Below are positions 33,556 to 41,443 of a stretch of 64,000 nt of DNA, one piece after another. The stretch comes from Actinokineospora alba (lineage in GTDB: Bacteria > Actinomycetota > Actinomycetes > Mycobacteriales > Pseudonocardiaceae), in contig NZ_SNXU01000001.1 of NCBI RefSeq assembly GCF_004362515.1, positions 3,348,001 to 3,412,000 on the forward strand, given 5' to 3'. A program made the position numbers and the translations under genes. Each line of letters starts with the position of its first letter. Within the stretch, counting starts at the first letter, position 1. The notes beneath the pieces were generated by a model. That model saw nothing but the letters and a program-made list of their open reading frames with translations, searched no databases and was not told the origin of the DNA.

Positions 33556-34449
33556 GTGACCGTGCTCGACGGGCCCGAGACGACGCAATGCCCGGATGCG
33601 GCTGAGCGCCCGCTGTTCCTGCTGGTCGGACAGATGTTCGCCATCCTCGGCGCCGTGCTGCTGTGCTTCGTGGCCCAGCTCGCCCTCATCGGCGCCGTCA
33701 AGCACGAACGCGACCAGGACCGGGCCTTCACCGACTTCCGCTACCAGCTGGCCAACGCCACCGCCCCGGTCGCCGCGCTGACCGAGGACGGGCGGCTGCT
33801 GGAGACGGGCACGCCGGTGGCCATCCTGGAGATCCCGCGGCTGCGGCTGCGCGAGGTGGTGGGGGAGGGGACGTCGTCACGGTCGCTGAAGTCCGGGCCC
33901 GGACACCTGCGCAACACCCCGCTGCCCGGGCAGGCGGGCACCAGCGTGGTCCTCGGTCGCAAGGCGGCCTACGGCGGCCCGTTCAGCCGGATCAGCGAAC
34001 TGCGCACCGGCGACGCGATCGTCGTCACCACCGGCCAGGGCGAGCACCGGTACCTGGTGCAGGGCGTGCGGCGGGCGGGCGATCCCGAGCGGCCCGCGCC
34101 GGGATCGGGAGCGGGCAGGCTGACCCTGATCACCGCCGACGGCCCGCACTTCCTGCCGACCGACGTCCTGCGGGTCGACGCCCGGCTCACCTCGGAGGTC
34201 GTCGCGACCTCCGGCGCGGTGCCCGCGTTCGCGGTGCCGGAGAACGAGCGCCTGATGATCGGTGACAGCTCCGCGCTGGTGCCCGTCGTCATCTGGGCGC
34301 TCATCCTGGCCGTCGCCGCGGTCGCGGTCGTCTACGTGCGGCAACGGGTCGGCCGCTGGCACGCGTGGGTGATCGGCGTCCCGCTGCTCGGCACGGTCGG
34401 CGTGACGCTCGCCGACCAGGCCGCCGCCCTGCTCCCCAACCTGCTGTGA
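33556..34449 (+). CDS. Sortase-fold protein lacking catalytic His and Cys (pseudo-sortase)
   Basis: 297 residues from GTG 33556 (GAGAGGA six bases upstream). One N-terminal helix (about 20-45), a sortase domain (about 85-225) and two C-terminal helices (about 235-290), the layout of class C/E-type enzymes. Core strands are clear: VAILEIPRLRLREVVGEG, HLRNTPLPGQAGTSVVLG, LRTGDAIVVTT and LTLITADGPHF. Where active sortases have GHR the sequence reads GRK (Arg at residue 135), and where they have TLxTC it reads TLITA (Ala at residue 194); only the Arg region (LRVDAR, residue 206) remains. It probably cannot transpeptidate and may bind sorting signals or act as scaffold. Confidence 0.82.
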   Translation: MTVLDGPETTQCPDAAERPLFLLVGQMFAILGAVLLCFVAQLALIGAVKHERDQDRAFTDFRYQLANATAPVAALTEDGRLLETGTPVAILEIPRLRLREVVGEGTSSRSLKSGPGHLRNTPLPGQAGTSVVLGRKAAYGGPFSRISELRTGDAIVVTTGQGEHRYLVQGVRRAGDPERPAPGSGAGRLTLITADGPHFLPTDVLRVDARLTSEVVATSGAVPAFAVPENERLMIGDSSALVPVVIWALILAVAAVAVVYVRQRVGRWHAWVIGVPLLGTVGVTLADQAAALLPNLL

Positions 34450-34465
34450 CGCGAGGAGAATGACG

Positions 34466-35260
34466 ATGACCCAGGTTATGTCGGCGCTGGCGGAGATCGA
34501 CGCGCGCGCGGTTTCGGCGTGGTTCGGCGAGCGCAAGGTGCTCGACCGGGTGTCGCTGCTGATGCCAGCCGGGACGGTGACCGCGCTGATCGGCCCCTCG
34601 GGCTGCGGCAAGTCGACGTTTCTGCGCACGCTCAACCGGATGCACGAGCTGATCCCGGGCGCGAGCCTGGCCGGTGAGGTCCGGTTGTCGGGAGCCGACA
34701 TCTACGAACCCGGCCGCAAGCTGACCGACGCGCGCAGGCAGATCGGCATGGTGTTCCAGAAGCCGAACCCGTTCCCCGCGATGTCGATCTACGACAACGT
34801 CGTCGCGGGCCTGCGGCTCACCGGCACCAGGGTGTCGAAGTCGGCGAAGGACGACCTGGTCGAGAGCTGCCTGGCGAAGGCGGGCCTGTGGGCCGAGGTC
34901 CGCGACCGGCTGCGGCAGCCGGGCGGCGCGCTCTCCGGCGGCCAGCAGCAGCGCCTGTGCATCGCCCGGTCGCTGGCGGTGCGGCCGAAGGTGCTGCTGA
35001 TGGACGAGCCGTGTTCGGCGCTGGACCCGACGTCGACCCGGCGGATCGAGCAGACCATCGCCGAACTGGCGCACGAGATCACCATCGTGATCGTCACGCA
35101 CAACATGCAGCAGGCCGCCCGGGTCTCGCAGCAGTGCGCGTTCTTCCTCGCCGAACACGGAACCCCGGGGGTCATCGTCGAGGCCGGACCGACGGAGACG
35201 ATCTTCGGCTCGCCGTCCGACGAGCGCACTTCCGACTACGTGCACGGCCGTTTCGGCTGA
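34466..35260 (+). CDS. pstB: PstB-type ABC transporter ATPase
   Basis: 264 residues. ATG 34466 is chosen over 34460 because GAGGAGA touches the latter and is six bases from the former. Walker A is GPSGCGKST, signature LSGGQQQRL, Walker B LLMDEPCSALDP, switch His in VTHNMQQA; all are intact. QKPNPFPAMSIYDNV is the phosphate-family Q-loop pattern. It is 14 genes of distance in kb from pstC/pstA yet on the same strand and the only ATPase of the locus, so it very likely powers them. Confidence 0.9.
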   Translation: MTQVMSALAEIDARAVSAWFGERKVLDRVSLLMPAGTVTALIGPSGCGKSTFLRTLNRMHELIPGASLAGEVRLSGADIYEPGRKLTDARRQIGMVFQKPNPFPAMSIYDNVVAGLRLTGTRVSKSAKDDLVESCLAKAGLWAEVRDRLRQPGGALSGGQQQRLCIARSLAVRPKVLLMDEPCSALDPTSTRRIEQTIAELAHEITIVIVTHNMQQAARVSQQCAFFLAEHGTPGVIVEAGPTETIFGSPSDERTSDYVHGRFG

Positions 35261-35289
35261 GCAGGTGACCGGCCCAACCGGTAGCCTGC
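35261..35289 (+). terminator. Imperfect hairpin after pstB
   Basis: GCAGG/CCTGC and inner ACCGG/CCGGT stems (35261-35289) with a small internal mismatch directly after the pstB stop. Probably ends the locus. Confidence 0.45.
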
Positions 35290-35326
35290 CCATTCGGGGA
35301 ATGCCTGGCGACGGTGGGAGTGACGC

Positions 35327-35650
35327 GTGGACCTTCGGTTGGAGGCGCCGCCCGCGGCCGGGGTCATGATGGTCGCCATCGGCGGCGAGGTCGACCTGGT
35401 CGCCGCGGGTGTGCTGGAGCGTTTCCTGCTCGGCGCCGTCGCGGAGCAGCGCAGCGCCGCCCCCGGGCTGATCGTCGACCTGTCCGACGCCGAGTTCTTC
35501 GGCTGCGCCGGACTCAACGCGCTGCTCACCGCCCAGCGCCGGATCGAGGCCGGTGGCGGCTGGCTGCGCCTGGTCGACCCCTCGCCCGCGGTGGCCCGGG
35601 TGCTCGACGTCGAGGGCATGAACACCCGGCTGCGGGTCACGGCTTCCTGA
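35327..35650 (+). CDS. STAS-domain protein without a phosphorylatable serine
   Basis: 107 residues from GTG 35327. The STAS fold is clear (GGEVDLVAAGVLERFL; LIVDLSDAEFFGCAGLNALL). In anti-anti-sigma factors the loop reads D-S-S/T-G-L, and the serine is phosphorylated by an anti-sigma kinase. Here it reads GCAGL, with Ala in place of that Ser, so regulation by phosphorylation is unlikely. Its stop overlaps the start of the ankyrin gene (TGATG). Confidence 0.82.
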   Translation: MDLRLEAPPAAGVMMVAIGGEVDLVAAGVLERFLLGAVAEQRSAAPGLIVDLSDAEFFGCAGLNALLTAQRRIEAGGGWLRLVDPSPAVARVLDVEGMNTRLRVTAS

Positions 35651-36846
35651 TGTACGAGCGGTCCCCGCACAAGGTCACCGAGTTCGCCGGTCCGGTCGAC
35701 GAGTTCCTCGCCCACGCCTGCCTGGTCTACGGCGGCGACACCCCCGACCGGCTCGCCCGCGCCCAGGCCCTCTTGTCGGCCGACCCGGAGATCGCCAAGG
35801 CGAACATCTTCACCATGGCGGTCCTCTCCGACGCCGAGGGCGTGGCCGCCGCACTGGCCGTCGACCCCGGTCTCGCGAGCCGCCAGCGCGGACCGTTCGA
35901 CTGGGAACCCTTGCTGTACCTGACGTACTCGCGGCTGCCCGGCGGCGACCCGGTGGCGGCGGCCCGGCTGCTGCTGGACGCGGGCGCCGACCCGAACGCG
36001 GGCTACCTGTGGGAGGGCAACTGCCCGCCTTTCACCGCCCTGACCGGTGTCTTCGGCGAGGGCGAGGACGCGGTCAACCGACCCCGCCACCACGCCGAGC
36101 TGCCGCTGGCCCGGCTGCTGCTCGACCGGGGAGCCGACCCCAACGACGGCCAGACGCTCTACAACCGCATGTTCGGCGCCGACGACGGACACCTGCGGCT
36201 GCTCTTCGAGTTCGGCCTGGGCACCGGCGACGGCGGTCCATGGCGCACCCGCGTGCCCCGGCAGGCGAGCCCGGCCGAGATGCTGCACGACGTGCTGCTC
36301 TGGGCCGCCGCGCACGACCAGCGCGCCCGGGTCGAGCTGCTGCTCGCGCACGGCGTGCCGCCCGAGGCTCCGTTCCGAGGCCACCCGCTGCACGAAGGAC
36401 GCAGTGCGCATGACCTCGCGGTCCGTTCGGGCAACCGTGAGATCGCCGCGCTGTTGGAAGCCGCCGGTGCGGTGCCGACCCGACTCGATGAGGTCGACCA
36501 GGTTGTCGCCGACGCGATGGCGGGTCTTCCCGTCCACGCGCCGCCTTCGGTTGTCGCCCAAGCCATCGCGCGCGACCCGTACGCCGTCGTGCGGGCCGCT
36601 GAGCTCGGAAAGGGCGACGCGGCAAGGATTCTGGTCGGCGCCGGATTCGACGTCAACGCCGCGGAGTGCGAGACCGCGCTGCACCAGGCCGCGTTCGCCG
36701 GAAACCTGGACCTGGTCCGGCTGCTGCTCGACCTGGGCGCCGATCAGTCCATAATGGACACGTCATTCGGGTCGACCCCGCTGGGCTGGGCGGAGCACAA
36801 CAGGCGGGACCAGGTGGCCGCGTTCCTGCGGTCCGATCAGCCGTAG
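35650..36846 (+). CDS. Ankyrin-repeat protein
   Basis: 398 residues from ATG 35650. Ankyrin units are seen at about 100-125 (AARLLLDAGADPNAG), 150-180 (LARLLLDRGADPNDG), 230-280 (RVELLLAHGVPPEA), 325-350 (AARILVGAGFDVNA) and 355-385 (LVRLLLDLGADQS). The N-terminal 90 residues are helical and not repeat-like. No signal peptide, so it is cytoplasmic and likely binds proteins. Translational coupling to the STAS gene suggests they are partners. Its 3' end overlaps the convergent CAP gene by 10 bp. Confidence 0.85.
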   Translation: MYERSPHKVTEFAGPVDEFLAHACLVYGGDTPDRLARAQALLSADPEIAKANIFTMAVLSDAEGVAAALAVDPGLASRQRGPFDWEPLLYLTYSRLPGGDPVAAARLLLDAGADPNAGYLWEGNCPPFTALTGVFGEGEDAVNRPRHHAELPLARLLLDRGADPNDGQTLYNRMFGADDGHLRLLFEFGLGTGDGGPWRTRVPRQASPAEMLHDVLLWAAAHDQRARVELLLAHGVPPEAPFRGHPLHEGRSAHDLAVRSGNREIAALLEAAGAVPTRLDEVDQVVADAMAGLPVHAPPSVVAQAIARDPYAVVRAAELGKGDAARILVGAGFDVNAAECETALHQAAFAGNLDLVRLLLDLGADQSIMDTSFGSTPLGWAEHNRRDQVAAFLRSDQP

Positions 36847-37511
36847 CCGAAGTTCTGCGTCCAGTAGATGCGGTAGCTGCCGCCCTTGGCCATGCCGACG
36901 CCGAGGTGCTTGAACTCGCAGTTGAGGATGTTCGCCTTGTGCCCGGGGCTGTTCATCCACGACTTCATGACGGCCTCCGCGGTGGCCTGACCGGCCGCGA
37001 TGTTCTCGCCGCCCGCCCGCGCGTAGCCCTCGGCCTTCATCCGGTCGAACGGCGAGCGGCCGTCGAGCGAGGTGTGGTCGAAGTAGTTCCGCGCGGCCAT
37101 GTCGGCGCTGTGCTTGCGCGCGGACACGCCGAGCGTGTCGTTCCACCGCACCGGCGAGCAGCCCGCGGCCGACCGCTGGCGGTTGACCAGCGCCAACACG
37201 TCGGTCTCCGCCTTCGGGAGCTGCGAGGTGGTGGTCGTGGGAGCGGTGGTGGTCGTCGGGGCCACCGTGGTGGTGGTGGTCGTCGGTTCGGCAGTGGTGG
37301 TGGTCACGCTGGTCGTGGTGGTCGGGGTCGCGGACGTGGTGGTCGCGGACGTCGGATACGACTCCAGCACCTCCGACGGGCCGGGCGCGTTGACGGCCGT
37401 GCCCGCGACGTGCGTCAGGTCTTGCATCGCGGGCAGGGCGAAGGTCAACGCGCCGGACGCGAGGATGGCGCCTAACGCGATGAGGACGACACGGCTCTTG
37501 CGGTGGGACAC
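36837..37511 (-). CDS. Exported CAP/SCP-domain protein with Thr-rich stalk
   Basis: 224 residues from GTG 37511, nine bases after AAGGA; the longer ATG reading overlaps the divergent gene. An N-terminal signal/anchor helix is followed by a Thr/Ala-rich stalk (about 55-95) and a bacterial CAP domain (about 100-224). The CAP cavity residues are present: FDHTS, GENIAAG, WMNSPGHKANIL and GVGMAKGGSYRIYWTQNFG. Cys pair SAAGCSP/ILNCEF probably forms a disulfide. Divergent 119 bp away lies the ECF sigma factor that also ends in a CAP-like domain. Confidence 0.87.
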   Translation of the reverse strand: MSHRKSRVVLIALGAILASGALTFALPAMQDLTHVAGTAVNAPGPSEVLESYPTSATTTSATPTTTTSVTTTTAEPTTTTTTVAPTTTTAPTTTTSQLPKAETDVLALVNRQRSAAGCSPVRWNDTLGVSARKHSADMAARNYFDHTSLDGRSPFDRMKAEGYARAGGENIAAGQATAEAVMKSWMNSPGHKANILNCEFKHLGVGMAKGGSYRIYWTQNFGYG

Positions 37512-37630
37512 GGGTGGGGATCCTTCATGAAAACTCGGCGGATGGCTATGCCCATTGGACGGTCGGGTTGCGCGAGGCATTACGGTCTGAGGCCGACGAG
37601 TTCGGAAAGATCTTCCGCGAAGGCGGCGAT

Positions 37631-38995
37631 ATGCAGTCCGGTGAACCCTCGGACGCGACCTTGGTCCTCGATGCCCGCGCGGGCGACGACGATGCCTTCA
37701 CCCAGCTCCATGACCGGTACCGCGCGCCCGTGACGAGATTCGTCACCCGCACCGTGGGCGACCCGCATCTGGCCGAGGATCTGGTGCAGGAGGCGTTCGT
37801 CAGCGCGCTGCGCAACCTCGACGGACTGCGCGAGCCCGCCCGGTTCCGGCCGTGGCTGTTCAGCATCGCCCACCGCGGCGCGCTCGACCATGTCCGCAAG
37901 GACGGGCCGCTGCTGCTCGCCGAGCTGCCCGAACTCGCCGACAGCGGTGAGACCCCGCACGAGGCGGCGGCCGCGCGCGAGGCCGCGGGCCTGGTGTGGG
38001 ACGCGGCGGCGAGCCTTGAGCCGCGGCAGCTGGCGATCCTCGAACTGACCGTGCGCGACGAGGTGTCGAACACCGAACTCGCCCAGGCCCTCGACGTGCG
38101 GCCCGCGCACGCGGCGGTGCTCGCGCACCGGGCGCGGACGGCACTCGGTCATGCGGTGCGACTGCTGCTCCTGGTCCGCAACCCGCGCCGCTGCGGGCGG
38201 CTCGCCGAGCTGGTTCCGGAACAGCCACGCACCCTCTCGGCCGCCCAGCGGGTGCGCGTCGACCGGCATATCCGCAGGTGCGGGGAGTGCCGGGACCTCG
38301 CGGGCCGGGTCACCGCACCGGTCGCGATCATCGCGGTCCTGCTCGCCGCGGCCGACCGTGAGCCGGTCGCGGTGGACAACGCCGCCTGGTCGCTGGTCGA
38401 CCCGTCGCCGCACCTGCTGCGCAAGAGCGCGGTGACGCTGGCGCTGACCTTCGCGCTGACGGTCGGCTGGTGGTTCATCCCCGGTGTCGAGGACGATCCG
38501 ATCGTCTCCGAGCCCACGGTCACGCCGTCGGCGCCGATCAGCTTCGCGCCCGTGGCCGCGGTGCCCACCACGACCGTGCCCCCGCCGCCGGCACCAGCGC
38601 CGACCACCGCGCCGCCGCGCTCGGAGGCGGACCGGCTGATCGTGGCGCTGAACAACCGTCGGATCGCCGAGGGCTGCGGCCCGCTGCACGCGGCGCCGCG
38701 GCTGATGACCGCCGCCCGCGCGCACAGCGAGGACATGATGCGCGGCGAGTACATCGGGATGACCGGACCGGACGGCACGACGTTGCAGGACCGGGTCGCC
38801 GACACGGGCTACCGCGGGATGCGCGGCGGGTACGTCGCGGCGTACAGCGAGAAGGCCTCGGAGGTTGTGAAGTCCCTGGCCTCGGGCGACGCGGTCGGAT
38901 TGTCGTGCGAGGTGGACGCCATCGGAGTCGGCCGAACCGAGGGCGGACCGTGTGGCTACTACTGGGCGGTGATCTTCGGTCGCGACGGCAGATGA
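37631..38995 (+). CDS. ECF sigma factor fused to zinc-finger, membrane helix and extracellular CAP-like domain
   Basis: 454 residues from ATG 37631 (GAAGG upstream). Region sigma2 spans about 15-85 (LAEDLVQEAFVSALRNL; RFRPWLFSIAHRGALDHVR) and sigma4 about 130-175 (LEPRQLAILELTVRDEVSNT). HIRRCGEC (HxxxCxxC), near residue 212, is an anti-sigma-type zinc motif. A membrane helix (about 260-280, LALTFALTVGWWF) is followed by a Pro/Thr linker (about 305-330) and a CAP-like domain to the end. That CAP domain keeps the overall order (LNNRRIAEGCGPL; VDAIGVGRTEGG; YYWAVIFG) but lacks the FDH, GEN and GHxxNI residues. ECF groups with fused anti-sigma-like extensions are known in Actinobacteria; a CAP output is unusual to my knowledge. 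Confidence 0.87.
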   Translation: MQSGEPSDATLVLDARAGDDDAFTQLHDRYRAPVTRFVTRTVGDPHLAEDLVQEAFVSALRNLDGLREPARFRPWLFSIAHRGALDHVRKDGPLLLAELPELADSGETPHEAAAAREAAGLVWDAAASLEPRQLAILELTVRDEVSNTELAQALDVRPAHAAVLAHRARTALGHAVRLLLLVRNPRRCGRLAELVPEQPRTLSAAQRVRVDRHIRRCGECRDLAGRVTAPVAIIAVLLAAADREPVAVDNAAWSLVDPSPHLLRKSAVTLALTFALTVGWWFIPGVEDDPIVSEPTVTPSAPISFAPVAAVPTTTVPPPPAPAPTTAPPRSEADRLIVALNNRRIAEGCGPLHAAPRLMTAARAHSEDMMRGEYIGMTGPDGTTLQDRVADTGYRGMRGGYVAAYSEKASEVVKSLASGDAVGLSCEVDAIGVGRTEGGPCGYYWAVIFGRDGR

Positions 38996-39064
38996 GACGA
39001 CCGCATATGCGGTTGAGCTTCTCAGCTATGGCTCGTCTCAGCTCGGCCCGGTGTACTTGGATAC

Positions 39065-39901
39065 ATGGGAGAGCAAACGCAAGCACAGAACACGAACCCG
39101 ATCCTGGTGATCGGTGGCACCGGCAAGACCGGTCGCCGGATCGTGGAGCGACTGACCGAGCGCGGGGTGCCGGTGCGCGTCGGTTCCCGTTCCACCACAC
39201 CGACTTTCGACTGGAACGACGAGTCCGGCTGGGCCGCCGCCCTCGAAGGAGTGCGCGCGGCGTACATCGCCTACCAGCCGGACCTCGCCTTCCCCGGCGC
39301 CCCTGAGGCCATCACGCGGGTCTGTGAACTCGCCAAGGCCGCGGGGGTCGAGAAGCTCGTGCTGCTCTCGGGCCGCGGTGAGGAGGCGGCCGAGGTGTGC
39401 GAGCGGATCGTGCAGGCCGCCGGTACCAAGTGGACGATCGTGCGCTGCAGCTGGTTCAACCAGAACTTCAGCGAGAACTTCCTCCTGGAATCGGTCCGGG
39501 CGGGCGAGATCGCGCTGCCCGCGGGCGACGCCGTGGAGCCGTTCGTCGACGCCGACGACATCGCCGACGTCGCGGTCGCCGCGCTGACCGAGGACGGGCA
39601 CGACGGCCAGATCTACGAGCTGACCGGCCCCCGGCTGCTCAGCTTCCACGACGCGGCCGCCGAGATCTCCAAGGCCACCGGCCAGGACGTCGCCTACATC
39701 CCGCTGACCGCGGAGCAGTACGCCGCCGCGCTGCGCGAGCACGGCATGCCGGAGGAGTTCGTCGAGCTGTTCACCCAGATCCTCGACGGCCGCAACGCCC
39801 ACCTCACCGACGGCGTGCGCCGCGCGCTCGGCCGTGAGCCCAAGGACTTCGCCGACTACGCCCGCGACGCCGCGGCCAGCGGTGTGTGGAGTGTCGACTG
39901 A
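39065..39901 (+). CDS. NmrA-like NAD(P)-binding oxidoreductase
   Basis: 278 residues. The Rossmann motif VIGGTGKTGRRIVERL is near residue 15, and VEKLVLLSGRGEE and FVDADDIADVAVAAL are typical of the NmrA/atypical SDR (SDR_a5-like) group related to NAD(P)H:quinone reductases such as QorB. There is no Tyr-x-x-x-Lys catalytic pair, as expected for this group. It may sense the NADP redox state or reduce quinones. It stands 33 bp ahead of the hemerythrin gene. Confidence 0.83.
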   Translation: MGEQTQAQNTNPILVIGGTGKTGRRIVERLTERGVPVRVGSRSTTPTFDWNDESGWAAALEGVRAAYIAYQPDLAFPGAPEAITRVCELAKAAGVEKLVLLSGRGEEAAEVCERIVQAAGTKWTIVRCSWFNQNFSENFLLESVRAGEIALPAGDAVEPFVDADDIADVAVAALTEDGHDGQIYELTGPRLLSFHDAAAEISKATGQDVAYIPLTAEQYAAALREHGMPEEFVELFTQILDGRNAHLTDGVRRALGREPKDFADYARDAAASGVWSVD

Positions 39902-39934
39902 CCGCCGGGCAATCCCCACGAGGAGGGTGAAGCC

Positions 39935-40564
39935 ATGCGCACGCAACTGTCCACAGAGAATGGTCTGAGCACCATTCCCCGCCATATCCACGGATTCGCC
40001 CTGATGCACGTGGCGATGCGGCGTGACGCGCGCAGGCTCGTCGCTGGTGCGGCGGGCGTGCGCGACGGCCAGGTCGACCGGGTCGCCGGTTGGTGGCGGC
40101 AGGTCCGCGCCGTCATCGACTGGCACCACCACACCGAGGACGACATCCTGTGGCCCGCGCTGCGGGCCAAGTCGCCGGTCTTCGCCGAGCGCGAGCAGGC
40201 GATGCACGCCGACCACATCGCGCTCGACGAAGCGATGGAAGCGGTCACGAAGGCGTTGGCGCCGGGTCGTTTGCTGGACTTGGCCGGTGCGGCGCGGCGC
40301 TTCGACACCGTCGTCCACGCGCACCTGCGCGACGAGGAAGCCGTGGTGCTGAGCGCTTTCCGCGACGACCTGAGTGAACGGGAGTACCTGGCGATCGAGC
40401 GGCGGGTGATCGCCAGCGCGCCGATGTCGGTCATGGCGTTCCTGCCGCCCTGGATGCTCGACGGCGCCGACGGGGTGGGGGCCTCGTCGATGCCGCCGCC
40501 GGTGCGGCTGCTCGGCACCACCGTGCTGCGGCTGCGCTACCACCGGCAATGGCGCTGGTGGTGA
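39935..40564 (+). CDS. Hemerythrin HHE-domain protein
   Basis: 209 residues from ATG 39935 (GAGGAGGG upstream). Iron ligands of the four-helix HHE fold are visible: HVAMRRD region (helix 1), WHHHTEDDILWP (helix 2), HADHIALDEAM (helix 3), and VHAHLRDEEAVV (helix 4). The C-terminal 50 residues (FLPPWMLDGAD...) are an extension of unknown role. The family senses oxygen, NO or iron or handles oxidative stress. It is likely co-transcribed with the upstream oxidoreductase. Confidence 0.87.
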   Translation: MRTQLSTENGLSTIPRHIHGFALMHVAMRRDARRLVAGAAGVRDGQVDRVAGWWRQVRAVIDWHHHTEDDILWPALRAKSPVFAEREQAMHADHIALDEAMEAVTKALAPGRLLDLAGAARRFDTVVHAHLRDEEAVVLSAFRDDLSEREYLAIERRVIASAPMSVMAFLPPWMLDGADGVGASSMPPPVRLLGTTVLRLRYHRQWRWW

Positions 40565-40615
40565 AGGCGGCAACGGGGAACGGATAGGCGCCGAGGGGAC
40601 AGGGGAGGGACGGTC

Positions 40616-41413
40616 ATGGGCTCGATCAACGGCTTAGTCGACACAGTGGACGCTCGGTCTGTCGACTTCGGACTCGGGGTGCGCGGCTACGAGGGGCCCG
40701 CTGCCGCGATCCGCGAACAACCTTGCACGGTCCCGCTGCTGTCGGTGCGCGGCCTGCGCGCGTCGTTCGACGGCCGGGTGGTCGTCGACGACGTCGGCTT
40801 CGACATCCGGTCGGGCGAGGCGTACGGGCTGGTCGGCCCGGCGGGTGCGGGCAAGAGCACGACGGTGCGCATCGTCAGCGGCCTGCTCAGCGACTACCGC
40901 GGGTCGGTCATGGTGCGCCGCAAGCCGATCGCCACGATCGGCGACCGCGCGCTGCGGGAGTCGGTGGGCTATGTGCAGCAGTGCGTGGTGATGGTGCCGT
41001 CCGCCACCGTGGGCGAGACCATCCGGTTCTGGGCGAGGTTTCTCGACCTGCCCGCGGGCGTCCGCCGCGAGCGGGCCGCCGACGTCCTCGCCGCGGTCGG
41101 GTTGCGCGACCAGGTGGGCGAACGGGTCGACCGCTGCTCCGGCGGCGTGCTGCGCGAGCTGAGCCTCGCGGTGGCGCTGTTGCACCGGCCGCGACTGCTG
41201 GTGCTCGACCACCCGACCGCCGGCATTGACCCGACCAGCCGAGTGCGCCTGCTCCAGACGCTCCGCGGCTTGCGCGAAGAGGGTGTTTCGCTGCTGTACG
41301 CCAGCCGGGATCTTGACGAAGTCCGGCAAGTGTGCGACCGCTTTGGCTTGCTGCACAACGGATATATGGTCGCGGAGGGAGCGACCCGCGACCTGTCGTC
41401 CGCTCACGCCTGA
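40616..41413 (+). CDS. Orphan ABC-type ATPase with altered Walker B
   Basis: 265 residues from ATG 40616. A 40-residue N-terminal extension precedes the ABC domain: Walker A GPAGAGKST, Q-loop GYVQQCVVMVPSAT, signature CSGGVLRELSLA, Walker B LLVLDHPTAGIDP. The catalytic Glu of Walker B is His and the switch His is missing (LLYASRDLDE). It resembles drug-export (DrrA/CcmA-type) subunits but no permease gene lies beside it. Hydrolysis would be weak, so it may be regulatory or bind a distant permease. Confidence 0.82.
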   Translation: MGSINGLVDTVDARSVDFGLGVRGYEGPAAAIREQPCTVPLLSVRGLRASFDGRVVVDDVGFDIRSGEAYGLVGPAGAGKSTTVRIVSGLLSDYRGSVMVRRKPIATIGDRALRESVGYVQQCVVMVPSATVGETIRFWARFLDLPAGVRRERAADVLAAVGLRDQVGERVDRCSGGVLRELSLAVALLHRPRLLVLDHPTAGIDPTSRVRLLQTLRGLREEGVSLLYASRDLDEVRQVCDRFGLLHNGYMVAEGATRDLSSAHA

Positions 41414-41443
41414 CTGGACGACGCGGACGAAGACGGAGAGACG

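Noticed and set aside
36837..36846. Overlap of the CAP and ankyrin genes as a sign of an assembly error
   Set aside because: A 10-bp tail-to-tail overlap is normal, and both C-termini match their domains.
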